Below, piece after piece: positions 17,303-26,502 of a stretch of DNA of 38,612 bases; positions within the stretch are counted from its first letter, which is position 1; the number at the start of each line of letters is the position of its first letter. This DNA is from Polaribacter sp. IC066. GTDB lineage: Bacteria; Bacteroidota; Bacteroidia; Flavobacteriales; Flavobacteriaceae. The stretch is from the NCBI RefSeq assembly GCF_007997085.1, contig NZ_VORR01000040.1:1-38612 (forward strand), in the 5' to 3' direction. The notes under the pieces were generated by a model, which was given only the letters and a program-made list of their open reading frames with translations, did no database searches and was not told where the DNA came from. The position numbers were made by a program, and so were the translations under genes.

Positions 17303-19135
17303 ATGTCTACATTTTTAGAATTAGGTTTAAAAGAACCTATCAACAAAGCATTGACGGATCTAGGTTATGAAAAACCTACCGTAATTCAAGAAAAAGCAAT
17401 TCCACAAATTATTTCATCTACCGACGATTTAAAAGCGTTTGCACAAACAGGTACAGGTAAAACTGCTGCTTTTAGTTTGCCAATTTTACAGCTTTTAGAT
17501 ACGAATAGCAGCAATGTACAAGCTATTATTTTATCTCCTACAAGAGAGCTAGCTGTACAAATAGGAAATAATATTAAAGACTTTTGTAAATATTTACCAG
17601 ACGTTAGAGTTACTACTGTTTACGGTGGTTCTAGTATGGAAGACCAAATTAGATCGTTAAAAAGAGGATCTCAAATTGTAGTTGGAACTCCAGGTAGAAC
17701 TGTAGATTTAATTAAAAGAAGAGCTTTAAAATTAGGAAACGTTCAATGGCTCGTTTTAGACGAAGCTGATGAGATGTTAAACATGGGTTTTAAAGAAGAA
17801 CTTGATAAGGTTTTAGAAGCAACTCCAGAAACGAAACAAACTTTGTTATTTTCTGCAACTTTTCCTAGAGAAGTAGAAGCAATTGCAAGAAACTACATGA
17901 CCAAACCAGTAGAAATTACTTCTGGTCAAAAAAATCAAGGTGCAGATAGTGTTAGTCACGAATATTATTCTGTAACAGAAAGAACACGTTACCCCGCTTT
18001 AAAGAGAATTGCAGATTTAAACCCTGATATTTACGCAATTATTTTTTGTAGAACTCGAAGAGAAACTCAAGAAGTTGCAGACAATTTAATTAAAGATGGT
18101 TATAGCGCAGATTCTTTGCATGGAGATTTATCGCAAGCACAAAGAGACTCTGTAATGGGTAAATTCAGAAAAAAATCGATTCAAATATTAGTAGCTACAG
18201 ATGTTGCTGCTCGTGGATTAGATGTTACTGAATTAACACATGTATTGAACCATAAGCTACCAGACCAAATAGAAAACTACACACATAGAAGTGGTAGAAC
18301 GGGTAGAGCTGGTAATACAGGTATTTCTATTGTTTTAGTGAATGGAAAAGAGAAAGGCAAATTACGCCAAATTGAAAAAATCATTCAAAAGAAATTTGTA
18401 GAAACTAAAGTACCTACTGGTAAAGAAATTGTTCAAAATCAGTTGATGAACTTAATTGATAAAGTTCAAAAAACAGAAGTGAATGAATCTGAAATCAGTG
18501 AATTTTTACCAAGTATTTATGAAAAGCTAAAAGATTTAGACAGAGAAGAACTGATTCAAAAATTTGTTTCTTTAGAGTTTAATACAATGTTAGCATACTA
18601 TGAAAATTCTAAAGATTTAAACGATTTATCTTCTAAAGATAATTCTAGAGCAAGAACTGTTAATGAAAATATGACACGTTTTTTTATCAATATTGGTAGA
18701 AAAGACAATTTAAATCCTGCTAAATTAATAGGATTAATTAACGACCAAAATATAGGTGATAAAATAGAAATTGGTGCTATCGATATTTTAGATACTTTTT
18801 CTTTCTTTGAGATTGATAAAGATTTTGAAGACAAAACTTTAGAGGCTTTTTCTTCAAATCAACCAGATTTTGACGGTCGTTCGGTAAATATAGAAGTTAC
18901 TAAAAAAGAACGTTCAGGTGGCGGAAGAAGAGGCGCTAAAAAACCATTCGGCAAAAAAGATGGCGGTGGATTTGGAAGACGTAGAGGCTCTGAAGGTTCT
19001 TCATCAAGAAGTAGCGATTCTGGTAGAGGAAGATCAGATAAACGCTCATCCGACAGACCAGAAAGATCTGAAAGAGGTTCTAGTGGAGAAAAAAGACCTT
19101 CTGGCGGTTTCGGTAGAAAACGTAGAGATTCTTAA
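17303..19135 (+). CDS. DEAD-box RNA helicase, DeaD/CsdA type, with DbpA-like RNA-binding domain and Arg/Gly/Ser-rich tail
   Basis: A 610-residue ATP-dependent RNA helicase, a family that acts in ribosome assembly and RNA turnover, often at low temperature. Motifs in order: Q motif around 3-29, motif I AQTGTGKT at 47-54, PTRELAVQI at 79-87, TPGR at 129-132, DEAD at 153-156, SAT at 184-186, ARGLDV at 303-308 and HRSGRTGRAG at 328-337. Residues of about 455-540 fit the DbpA C-terminal RNA-binding fold. The last 65 residues are a low-complexity basic tail of Arg, Gly and Ser, which usually binds RNA non-specifically. It is preceded by its own promoter and a structured leader and ended by a strong terminator. 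Confidence 0.95.
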   Translation: MSTFLELGLKEPINKALTDLGYEKPTVIQEKAIPQIISSTDDLKAFAQTGTGKTAAFSLPILQLLDTNSSNVQAIILSPTRELAVQIGNNIKDFCKYLPDVRVTTVYGGSSMEDQIRSLKRGSQIVVGTPGRTVDLIKRRALKLGNVQWLVLDEADEMLNMGFKEELDKVLEATPETKQTLLFSATFPREVEAIARNYMTKPVEITSGQKNQGADSVSHEYYSVTERTRYPALKRIADLNPDIYAIIFCRTRRETQEVADNLIKDGYSADSLHGDLSQAQRDSVMGKFRKKSIQILVATDVAARGLDVTELTHVLNHKLPDQIENYTHRSGRTGRAGNTGISIVLVNGKEKGKLRQIEKIIQKKFVETKVPTGKEIVQNQLMNLIDKVQKTEVNESEISEFLPSIYEKLKDLDREELIQKFVSLEFNTMLAYYENSKDLNDLSSKDNSRARTVNENMTRFFINIGRKDNLNPAKLIGLINDQNIGDKIEIGAIDILDTFSFFEIDKDFEDKTLEAFSSNQPDFDGRSVNIEVTKKERSGGGRRGAKKPFGKKDGGGFGRRRGSEGSSSRSSDSGRGRSDKRSSDRPERSERGSSGEKRPSGGFGRKRRDS

Positions 19136-19170
19136 AATTATATAGCCTTCTTTTATAGATTGCATAAAAT

Positions 19171-19208
19171 AAAAAAACTCAAGATTTATTTAGATCTTGA
19201 GTTTTTTT
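19171..19208. terminator. Bidirectional terminator between the helicase and nucleotidase genes
   Basis: An A-run with ACTCAAGAT (19177-19185) pairs with ATCTTGAGT (from 19194) and a T-run, around an 8-base loop. It suits both convergent genes. Confidence 0.88.
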
Positions 19209-19275
19209 GTTTTCAATACTTATTGAGCTCTGCCTATAGCATATAGTTTATTATTTATCCTCAACGCTACATCAA

Positions 19276-20784
19276 CTACTTTTTATTCTTTAAGAAAGAG
19301 ACCACTGTTTTTCGAATATCAAAAGCTAATTCATTTTTTGTTGGGGTATACAACATCAACACTTCTTTATTTTCTACAGATAAAAAGGGAATGTCAAATC
19401 CTTTAAGTAAATAATCAGAAAATGCCACAGTATATATTTTATTTGCATCTAATTTTTCGTTTTTAATCAACCAAATTTTTTCTATTTTTTCAGCATTAAA
19501 ACGCTGCAAATATGCGCCTGTTCCTGCAGCTAACTCTCCATAATCTAACACGCGTCTTAATAATCTACCTTTAATCTTTACTTTTAAAATGGCGCCTCCA
19601 TAAGGTAAAACTCTAAAAATATCAACAGGTGTAATATTCCCTTCTAACGCATCATCAATTCTTATTGAACCCCCGTTTACTATAGCACAATCTACTTCAT
19701 CGTCAAAAGCAAAAGACATCGATCTAGTAATAATTTTCCCTAAATTAGTTTGTATGCTCCTAACTTGCATATCTCTGCCATCTAAAGGAACCTTTGCAGT
19801 AAAAATTACTTCATCAGGATTTGGAATTACCTCTTTAATTTGTGTTAATAAAATTTGTTGCCATTTACTTACAATTTCACCAACCTTAACATCGCTTTTA
19901 ACAGTTGCATTTATTTCTTTTAATTCTGACTTTACAAGTGTTTTTTTTGTTTTTTTATCAAACGAAATTCTATGAATATAAGCAGTTTTGGCATTTGCAT
20001 CTGCCTTGGCAATTTTAACATTACCTACTGTTTGATAAGAATTTGTGTGCTCGTGACCACCCATAATTAATGGCAAATCTGGAATTAATTTTGCAATTCT
20101 TTTATCGTTGGTAATTTTAACATGTGTTAAACCAAAAACAACATCTACAGAATCTTTTAAAGCGGCGTAAGATGCTTTTGCTTCTATAAATATATTGCCG
20201 TATTCAACATAATTTTTAGGATTAGAAGGAATACAAACACTTATAAAACCCACTTTAATTTTTGTACCATCTTCATCAGAAAATTCTTTGATAAAAGTTT
20301 CTAATACCTTCTCTTTTTTCCCGTTTATTTCTTTGTAAAAAGGTATTACACCTTCCTTTGTTTTCAGTTTTACGTTCGCAGAAATCCAAGGAAAGTTACT
20401 TTCATTTAAACGTTTTTGTAAATCTTGTTGAGAAATATCAAACTCATGATTTCCAAAGGCTACCAAATCGAAATTCATAGCGTTCATCACATCAACCATT
20501 TGTTCACCACGAATTCTTTCTCCATCAATTTTTAAAGTTCCTAATAAAGAAGGATTTAAAAAATCACCAGCCATAAAAAGCATGGTATTCTTATTTTCCT
20601 TTAATAATTGTTGATGTACTGTTTCTACTCTGGCCATTCCTCCAAACTCGCCTCCTTGAATCGGTGCAATTTCATAAACATCATTTAGTTGAAGAAATGT
20701 AAATTCTATTTTTTGATCATCCTTTTTACATGAAAAAAGCAAACCTAAAATAATGACGAAAAATAATCTTTTATATAGTTGCAT
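19276..20784 (-). CDS. 5'-nucleotidase/2',3'-cyclic phosphodiesterase family lipoprotein
   Basis: A 502-residue two-domain enzyme of the UshA/NadN family, which dephosphorylates extracellular nucleotides. A lipoprotein signal peptide ends in LLFSC with C19. The metallophosphatase domain shows FLQLNDVYE near 30, AGDFLNPS near 71, GNHEFD near 111, GLTHV and GGHEHTNSY near 245, which supply metal ligands. The C-terminal domain has IVNGGSIRIDDALEGNIT and the LPYGGAILKVKIKG segment of the 5'-nucleotidase C-terminal fold that binds the base. Many UshA-like enzymes have NGGxxR at this site, as here. It lies in tandem with the CHRD gene upstream on the same strand, but a terminator separates them. 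Confidence 0.91.
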   Translation of the reverse strand: MQLYKRLFFVIILGLLFSCKKDDQKIEFTFLQLNDVYEIAPIQGGEFGGMARVETVHQQLLKENKNTMLFMAGDFLNPSLLGTLKIDGERIRGEQMVDVMNAMNFDLVAFGNHEFDISQQDLQKRLNESNFPWISANVKLKTKEGVIPFYKEINGKKEKVLETFIKEFSDEDGTKIKVGFISVCIPSNPKNYVEYGNIFIEAKASYAALKDSVDVVFGLTHVKITNDKRIAKLIPDLPLIMGGHEHTNSYQTVGNVKIAKADANAKTAYIHRISFDKKTKKTLVKSELKEINATVKSDVKVGEIVSKWQQILLTQIKEVIPNPDEVIFTAKVPLDGRDMQVRSIQTNLGKIITRSMSFAFDDEVDCAIVNGGSIRIDDALEGNITPVDIFRVLPYGGAILKVKIKGRLLRRVLDYGELAAGTGAYLQRFNAEKIEKIWLIKNEKLDANKIYTVAFSDYLLKGFDIPFLSVENKEVLMLYTPTKNELAFDIRKTVVSFLKNKK

Positions 20785-20848
20785 ACAATAATTTTATTTT
20801 TTTTGATTGATGTTTCTTTAAGCCATCAAAGGTATTCACATAAAATAA

Positions 20849-20877
20849 GAAAACCCATCAAAATTTGATGGGTTTTA
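20849..20877 (-). terminator. Terminator of the CHRD lipoprotein gene
   Basis: AAAACCCATCAAA and TTTGATGGGTTTT form a 12- to 13-bp stem just behind the CHRD stop codon. On the minus strand the stem runs into TTTTCTTATTTT. Confidence 0.8.
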
Positions 20878-20898
20878 CTTTTAAAATATTAATTTTAA

Positions 20899-23214
20899 TT
20901 ATTCATTAGAACCCATATTGCCTTGGGCAACAATAGTACCTAATTGTGTTTCGCTTAAATGAACATTAATATAACCGTCATACGTTAATATTTGATCATA
21001 CGTAATTGCATCTCCGTTATCTAACGCCTCTACTTGAGTACTACTCATACCTGTATTGCCGTTTACAGCGTTAAAAGTAAAAGCAATTGCGCCTCCTGTT
21101 TCCGCATCATCTTCATGAATATGAGCAGGATGAATTCCTGAAGGTGGTGTATTTTGAATTGCTAAAACAGCTAATGCAGTACCATTTAATCTTTTATAGA
21201 AAGTAGCCGTTCCTGAAATTGTTAGTACGTCTTTCTCTGCTAAAATATATTCTTTAGAATCACCTGTTAAATCATTCTGTCCTATATCTCCTTGCGCTAC
21301 AATTGTTCCTAAATCACTTGAACTTAAATGCACATTTACATATCCGTCTAAACCTTCAATATCAGCATATACAAAAGCAGATTCATCATCAAAAGAAGCT
21401 ACATTCGTTGCACTCATACCTGTATCTCCATTTACTGGGGTAAAAGAAAATAAAATTGCTCCGCCTTCTACAGCTGTATTTGCATGAATATGAGCAGGGT
21501 GTTCACCGCCTGATGGTGTTCCTTCTAACATTATTTCCGCTAAAGCTTCTCCGTTAACTCTTTGAGAAAACGTTACATTTCCTGAAATACCATCTACATC
21601 CTTTTCACCTAAATCATAAGAGATTGTTGTACCGGTCAAGGCATTCTGACCTATATCGCCTTGAGCAACAATAGTCCCTAAAGCATTTGCATTTAAATGC
21701 ACATTTACATATCCGTCTAAACCTTCAATATCAGCATAGACAAAAGCAGACCCATCGTCATAAGAAGCCACATTCGTTGCACTCAATCCTGTATCTCCGT
21801 TTACTGGTGTAAAAGAAAAAAGAATTGCTCCTGATTCTGCTGCTGTATTCGCATGAATATGAGCTGGATGCACACCGCCTGCAGGAGTTCCTAAAAGCAT
21901 TAATTCTGCTAAAGCTTCACCGTTTTCTCTTTCAGAAAAAGTTACCGTTCCTGAAATACCAGCTACATCTTTTTCTCCTAAATCATAAGATTTAATTGCT
22001 CCTGTTAAATCATTCTCTCCGATATCTCCTTGAGCCACTATTGTTCCCAATGCAGCTGAACTTAAATGAACATTGATATAAGAATCTAAACCTGCAATGT
22101 TTGCAAACGTAAATGCAGAACCATCATTATAAGCAGAAATATTGGTAGCACTAAATCCTGAATCTCCAATTACTGGAGAGAACGTAAGTAAAATTGCACC
22201 GCTTTCAATAGCTGAATTTGCATGAATATGAGCTGGATGTGAACCTCCTACTGGTGTTCCAGCCAATACTATTTCAGCTAATACTTCACCATTAATTCTT
22301 TCTGAAAACGTTACGTTACCAGAAATTCCGGCAACATCTTTTTCACCTAAATCATATGCTTTAGAACTACCATTCAAATCATTTTGTCCTATATCACCTT
22401 GAGCAACTATAGTTCCTAAATTATCTGCACTTAAATGCACATTAATATAAGCATCCAAACCTTCAATATCTGAATATGCGAATGCAGCTCCGTCATTATA
22501 AGCAGAGAAATTGGTAGCACTCATTCCTGAATCACCATTTACGGGAGTAAAAGTTAATAAGATATCTCCGCTTTCTGCAGCAGTATTTGCATGAATATGA
22601 GCAGGGTGCTCACCTCCTGCAGGAGTTCCGCTTAAGATAATTTCTGCTAAAACTTCTCCGTTAAGTCTTTCAGAAAACGTTACGTTTCCAGAAATACCAG
22701 CTACAGCTTTTTCGCCTAAATCATAGGTTTTAGATTCTGGCTTTAAATCATTTTGCCCTATATCTCCTTGAGATACAATAGTTCCTAATTCATCTGCACT
22801 TAAATGTACATTAATGTAGCCATCAAAGTTTAATAAGTCATCATAATTGATAGTTGTACCATCATCTAATGCACTAAAAATTGTTAAACTTTTTCCGTTA
22901 AAACCATATACAGGATTTAAAGAAACTGCTATAGCACCGCCTTCTGCAGCTGTATTTATATGAATATGAGCTGGATGAATTCCTTCAGCTGGTGTTCCTG
23001 TAAGATCTAAAATAACCGTTACAGATTCATCTGTATTTTCTCTAAAAGTTGCAGTACCAGAAATACCTGCAACATCTTTCGAACCTAAATCGTAAACGAT
23101 TGATTTACCAGAAGGTGTTATGGTAATAAATGTTTCATCTTTATCATCATTATCACAACTAAAAAAAAATAAAGATGTGGCAATGAATAATGCGAGTAGT
23201 TTAATGTTTTTCAT
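20899..23214 (-). CDS. Lipoprotein of six tandem CHRD domains
   Basis: A 771-residue surface or periplasmic lipoprotein (lipobox LFFFSC with C20) followed from residue 41 by six repeats of exactly 123 residues, starting at 41, 164, 287, 410, 533 and 656, the last ending with the protein. Each repeat opens with a YDLGEKDVAGISG-like segment and carries HPAHIH about 39 residues in and NVHLS about 95 residues in, the conserved histidine motifs of the CHRD family. The histidine pattern resembles copper sites, so metal binding is plausible but unproven. Repeats 2-5 are most alike and 1 and 6 diverge, suggesting recent internal duplication. The function is unknown. It is transcribed on its own with a dedicated terminator. 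Confidence 0.88.
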   Translation of the reverse strand: MKNIKLLALFIATSLFFFSCDNDDKDETFITITPSGKSIVYDLGSKDVAGISGTATFRENTDESVTVILDLTGTPAEGIHPAHIHINTAAEGGAIAVSLNPVYGFNGKSLTIFSALDDGTTINYDDLLNFDGYINVHLSADELGTIVSQGDIGQNDLKPESKTYDLGEKAVAGISGNVTFSERLNGEVLAEIILSGTPAGGEHPAHIHANTAAESGDILLTFTPVNGDSGMSATNFSAYNDGAAFAYSDIEGLDAYINVHLSADNLGTIVAQGDIGQNDLNGSSKAYDLGEKDVAGISGNVTFSERINGEVLAEIVLAGTPVGGSHPAHIHANSAIESGAILLTFSPVIGDSGFSATNISAYNDGSAFTFANIAGLDSYINVHLSSAALGTIVAQGDIGENDLTGAIKSYDLGEKDVAGISGTVTFSERENGEALAELMLLGTPAGGVHPAHIHANTAAESGAILFSFTPVNGDTGLSATNVASYDDGSAFVYADIEGLDGYVNVHLNANALGTIVAQGDIGQNALTGTTISYDLGEKDVDGISGNVTFSQRVNGEALAEIMLEGTPSGGEHPAHIHANTAVEGGAILFSFTPVNGDTGMSATNVASFDDESAFVYADIEGLDGYVNVHLSSSDLGTIVAQGDIGQNDLTGDSKEYILAEKDVLTISGTATFYKRLNGTALAVLAIQNTPPSGIHPAHIHEDDAETGGAIAFTFNAVNGNTGMSSTQVEALDNGDAITYDQILTYDGYINVHLSETQLGTIVAQGNMGSNE

Positions 23215-23422
23215 AAAATATTTTGTTTAACAATTAGTCACCAAAAATAAACAATCTTCCCTTAAATAAATCTGATTGTAGATATATTTTAACAAAGGTT
23301 TAATAATTTTAACATTCTAAACATCGGAAAAACAGGAAAACTCAATAGATTTACAGATTGAGAATAAAACTTTAGCAGTATTGTAAGCAAACGTTTTATG
23401 CGATAAGAAAGTCTATTAACTT

Positions 23423-24280
23423 TTAGATAAAAACTTCTAATGCCTTGTTGTAAGCACTCTCAAAACTCATCGGTTTAATGTTTGTATCTGCTTTTTCTGC
23501 AGTAAAATAACTCAATAACTTTTCAGTTGGCATATTACCTGTCAGCTCATCTTTTGCCATTGGGCAGCCACCATATCCTTTTATGGCGCCGTCAAAACGT
23601 GTACATCCCCCTTTATAGGCTGCATTCACTTTTTCGTGCCACTTATCTGGTGTTGTGTGCAAATGCGCTCCAAATTCTATTTCTGGATATTTCGGAATTA
23701 AATTTGAAAATAAATAATGAATTACTTCGGGCGTTGAGCTACCAATAGTATCTGAAAGTGATAAAATTTTAACCCCCATACTTGATAGTTTCTCCGTCCA
23801 ATTTCCCACAATTTCTTCATTCCAAGGATCTCCGTAAGGATTTCCGAATCCCATCGATAAATACGCAACAACTTCTTTATTTGTTTTATCCGCAATATTT
23901 AAAATTTCATCTAGTGCTTTAATAGATTCATCGATTGTTTTATGTGTATTACGCATTTGAAAGTTTTCTGAAATTGAAAAAGGATATCCTAAATAATCAA
24001 TTTCTTCAAATTGAGAAGCATCCTTTGCTCCCCTAACATTTGCGATAATTGCTAATAATTTACTTTGCGTTTTGGATAAATCTAATTTTGCTAAAACAGC
24101 TGCTGTATCTCGCATTTGCGGAATAGCCTTGGGCGATACAAAACTGCCAAAATCAATTGTATCAAAACCAACTTTTAATAGCGAGTTTATATATAATGCT
24201 TTTTTTTCGGTGGATATAAAATGAGATTTTATTCCTTGCATTGCGTCTCTAGGACATTCTATGATTTTGACTTTTTTCAT
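23423..24280 (-). CDS. Hydroxymethylglutaryl-CoA lyase
   Basis: A 285-residue TIM-barrel lyase of the DRE-TIM (HMGL-like) family, splitting 3-hydroxy-3-methylglutaryl-CoA into acetyl-CoA and acetoacetate at the end of leucine breakdown. The N-terminal segment is ECPRDAMQG, where most homologues read EVGPRDGLQ; the catalytic Arg and metal Asp of PRD are kept. Metal-site histidines are in FGAHLHTTP near 205, and the catalytic cysteine loop reads GYGGCPMAKDELTGNMPTE near 233-252. Length is slightly below the usual 295-300. It is divergent from an MFS gene and may be leaderless: a TATATTTG box ends 5 bases before the ATG. Confidence 0.87.
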   Translation of the reverse strand: MKKVKIIECPRDAMQGIKSHFISTEKKALYINSLLKVGFDTIDFGSFVSPKAIPQMRDTAAVLAKLDLSKTQSKLLAIIANVRGAKDASQFEEIDYLGYPFSISENFQMRNTHKTIDESIKALDEILNIADKTNKEVVAYLSMGFGNPYGDPWNEEIVGNWTEKLSSMGVKILSLSDTIGSSTPEVIHYLFSNLIPKYPEIEFGAHLHTTPDKWHEKVNAAYKGGCTRFDGAIKGYGGCPMAKDELTGNMPTEKLLSYFTAEKADTNIKPMSFESAYNKALEVFI

Positions 24281-24285
24281 CTATT

Positions 24286-24293
24286 CAAATATA
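24286..24293 (-). promoter_or_regulatory. -7 box of the HMG-CoA lyase gene; leaderless start likely
   Basis: The minus strand reads TATATTTG, matching TAnnTTTG, then five bases and the ATG. Transcription starting about 5-7 bases after the box would begin at or next to the start codon. Confidence 0.5.
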
Positions 24294-24365
24294 GAGAATC
24301 TAAAGTACTCGTAGAATAATTTAAAACGTTTATTCATCTCTTTTTGATTATTTTCGTGGTCATCA

Positions 24366-25541
24366 ATGAAAAACTCCAATTATATACTTCTGGTTATTGT
24401 TATTTCTCAATTCTGTTGCACTTCCTTATGGTTTGCAGGTAACGGAGTGATGAATCAACTCATAGAAACTTTTGATTTACAAGATGATACATTAGGTCAT
24501 TTAACATCTTCTGTTCAGTTTGGTTTTATTTCTGGAACTCTATTATTTGCCTTATTTACCATTGCTGATCGTTTTTCGCCATCAAAAGTATTTTTTATGA
24601 GCGCAATTTTAGGAGCTTTTTTTAATTTAAGTCTCATTTTTGAGAATCAAATTTTAGTTAGTCTGCTATTTTTCCGTTTTTTAACAGGTTTTTTCTTGGC
24701 AGGAATATATCCGGTAGGCATGAAAATAGCCACTGATTATTATCAAAAAGGATTAGGAAAATCTTTAGGATATCTTGTTGGTGCTTTAGTTTTGGGCACC
24801 GCTTTGCCTCATTTGCTAAAGGATATACTCCTTAACTATTCTTGGAAAAATGTTTTAATCTCAACTTCATCTCTATCTGTTTTTGGAGGTTTATTGATGT
24901 TCATTTTTGTAAAAGACGGCCCTTATAGAACGCAAAGCAAAGGTTTAAATTTATCTAGTTGTTTTCAAGTCTTTAAAAATATACACTTTAGAAAAGCTGC
25001 TTTTGGCTATTTTGGCCATATGTGGGAGCTTTATACTTTCTGGACTTTTGTCCCTATTTTATTGGTGATGTATCGAAAATTACACCCAGAGAACATTTTT
25101 AACATTCCAATACTGTCTTTTTTAATTATTGCCGTTGGAAGCTTTTCTTGTGTTTTAGCAGGTTATTTTTCTCAAAAATTTGGCGTTAAAAAAACTGCTT
25201 TTAGTTTTTTATTACTGTCGTGTATCTGCTGTTTAGTTTCTCCATGGATGTTTCAATTGCAGAATTCGGCATTCTTTATTTTATTTTTAATTTTCTGGGG
25301 AATGGTTGTGATTGCAGATTCACCACTTTTCTCGACATTAGTGGCACAAAATGCCCCATTAAAAGATAAAGGAACCGCTTTAACAATCGTTAATTGCATC
25401 GGATTTTCAATTACAATTATCAGTATTCAAATAATAAGTGTGTTGCAATTCTCATCAAACTCAACCTATATATTTATGATTTTAGCACTTGGACCAATTT
25501 TAGGTTTATTTGCTTTGGGAAAAAAACGACTACATAAATAA
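24366..25541 (+). CDS. Major facilitator superfamily transporter
   Basis: A 391-residue protein with about twelve hydrophobic segments arranged as two six-helix halves joined by a hydrophilic loop around residues 178-200. The loop between helices 2 and 3 (LFTIADRFSPSKVFF) and the RFLTGFFLAGIYPVGMKIA segment in helix 4 are of MFS type. It is probably an inner-membrane secondary transporter for a small organic solute; the substrate is not evident. It is divergent from the HMG-CoA lyase gene with 85 bases between and has no clear terminator before the repeats at 25591. Confidence 0.85.
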   Translation: MKNSNYILLVIVISQFCCTSLWFAGNGVMNQLIETFDLQDDTLGHLTSSVQFGFISGTLLFALFTIADRFSPSKVFFMSAILGAFFNLSLIFENQILVSLLFFRFLTGFFLAGIYPVGMKIATDYYQKGLGKSLGYLVGALVLGTALPHLLKDILLNYSWKNVLISTSSLSVFGGLLMFIFVKDGPYRTQSKGLNLSSCFQVFKNIHFRKAAFGYFGHMWELYTFWTFVPILLVMYRKLHPENIFNIPILSFLIIAVGSFSCVLAGYFSQKFGVKKTAFSFLLLSCICCLVSPWMFQLQNSAFFILFLIFWGMVVIADSPLFSTLVAQNAPLKDKGTALTIVNCIGFSITIISIQIISVLQFSSNSTYIFMILALGPILGLFALGKKRLHK

Positions 25542-25590
25542 CGATTCTTTGAATTTATTGAATATTTTATTTTAAAAAACAACTAACCGA

Positions 25591-25785
25591 TAGCTTTCAA
25601 AGTGTACTGAGAGAAAACGAAAATTTGATATACTCTCTTTAATGTGGAATGCTTTCAGCTTGGCAAACTTTAAGGTTATTTCCGGTTTTTTTGTAGTTTA
25701 TAGTAGTATTTTTGCAAACTTTATCATTCTAAAAAAATATTTAGCGTCTAGCTTTCTAGGTTTATTGAAAGAAAACGAAAAATTT
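25591..25785 (+). repeat. Imperfect direct repeats ahead of the IS200/IS605-type element
   Basis: The 307-base gap after the MFS gene holds two similar copies of a roughly 37-base sequence: TAGCTTTC...GAGAAAACGAAAATTT starting at 25591 and TAGCTTTC...AAGAAAACGAAAAATTT at 25749-25785. The segment between also has GCAAACTTTA twice (about 25673 and 25711). The second copy ends 15 bases before the left hairpin of the insertion sequence. No gene is seen. Confidence 0.5.
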
Positions 25786-25799
25786 AATCGATAGAATTC

Positions 25800-26315
25800 C
25801 CCGAGGCTCTGCCTCGGGTGTTGCGTAAAGATATGTACTTTTGTATTTATGAGTGAACATATTCATAAAAGTCATAACAGAAGTTTGCTGTTATATCATT
25901 TTTTTTGTCTGGTAAAATATAGACAAACAGTTTTTACAACAGATGTTTCAAATACTTTTAAAGAGATTTGTTTGAAAATAGAACCTCGTTATGAGATTCA
26001 GTTTTTGGAAATTGGTATTGATGGGAATCATGTTCATTTTTTGATTCAAAGTGTTCCAGTAAATTCTCCAAAAAAGATAATTAGTGCAGTCAAAAGTATT
26101 ACAGCAAAAGAAATCTTTAGGCTACACCCAGAAGTTAAAAGGTTTTTGTGGGGAGGGAAGTTTTGGACAAGTGGTTACTATGTAAATACACTCGGTCAAT
26201 ATGCAAATGAAGAAGTCATAAAAAAGTATCTTCAAAATCAAGGTAAAAATGAATACGAAAAGATACATTCAGATCAACTCCGATTGTTTTGATACCCCGA
26301 TGGCTCTGCCTCGGG
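25800..26315 (+). mobile_element. IS200/IS605-family insertion sequence, tnpA only
   Basis: A compact element with one transposase gene flanked by related hairpins rather than terminal inverted repeats. The left hairpin is CCCGAGGC-TCT-GCCTCGGG at 25800-25818; the right one is the same with one bulged T (CCCGATGGC-TCT-GCCTCGGG) at 26296-26315. Members of this family move as single strands and recognise such subterminal hairpins. True ends lie some bases outside the hairpins and cannot be fixed without an empty site. No tnpB or omega RNA is present. Both the gene and hairpins look intact, so the element may still be active. Confidence 0.88.
25849..26292 (+). CDS. tnpA: IS200/IS605-family Y1 transposase TnpA
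   Basis: A 147-residue HUH single-strand transposase. The metal-binding HUH motif is H61-V-H63 in GIDGNHVHFLIQS, and the nucleophile is Y127 in EEVIKKYLQNQG, in line with the Y127 described for IS200/IS605 enzymes. The opening HNRSLLLYHFFCLVKYRQ and the WGGKFWTSGYYVNTLG segment also match the family. A TACTTTTG box at 25836-25843 ends 5 bases before the ATG, implying a leaderless mRNA. No frameshift or stop interrupts it. Confidence 0.96.
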   Translation: MSEHIHKSHNRSLLLYHFFCLVKYRQTVFTTDVSNTFKEICLKIEPRYEIQFLEIGIDGNHVHFLIQSVPVNSPKKIISAVKSITAKEIFRLHPEVKRFLWGGKFWTSGYYVNTLGQYANEEVIKKYLQNQGKNEYEKIHSDQLRLF

Positions 26316-26451
26316 ATAGTTCATTTTTTTGCGCTTACTTGCGATCTGGAGAGCATCACAAACTGAACCATTATAAGAGAGGTTTACACTTATATTTCCG
26401 AAAATTGAACTTTTGCACTTACTCAAAAATTGAACGATTATTTTTATTCAT

Positions 26452-26482
26452 AAAAAAACTCCTAAATTTCTTTAGGAGTTTT
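26452..26482 (-). terminator. Terminator of the aconitase gene
   Basis: AAAACTCCTAAA at 26455-26466 pairs perfectly with TTTAGGAGTTTT at 26471-26482 around TTTC. On the minus strand the stem is followed by a U-run (the A-run at 26452-26458). Confidence 0.9.
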
Positions 26483-26502
26483 AAGCTATCATGTTATTAA
26501 TT

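Noticed and set aside
18918..19145. Overlapping frame inside the helicase tail
   Set aside because: It is a +1 shadow of the Arg/Gly/Ser-rich repeat codons and ends with the helicase gene.
20902..23094. 369-bp tandem DNA repeat as a non-coding satellite
   Set aside because: The frame is open throughout and each unit encodes a conserved CHRD domain, so it is an internal gene duplication.
23215..23422. Spacer between the CHRD and HMG-CoA lyase genes searched for an RNA gene or terminator
   Set aside because: No stable hairpin with a T-run and no conserved RNA core was seen.
26249..26500. 83-residue open frame overlapping the tnpA end and running through the right hairpin
   Set aside because: It is out of frame with tnpA, its sequence is made of the hairpin and spacer, and it resembles no protein family I know.
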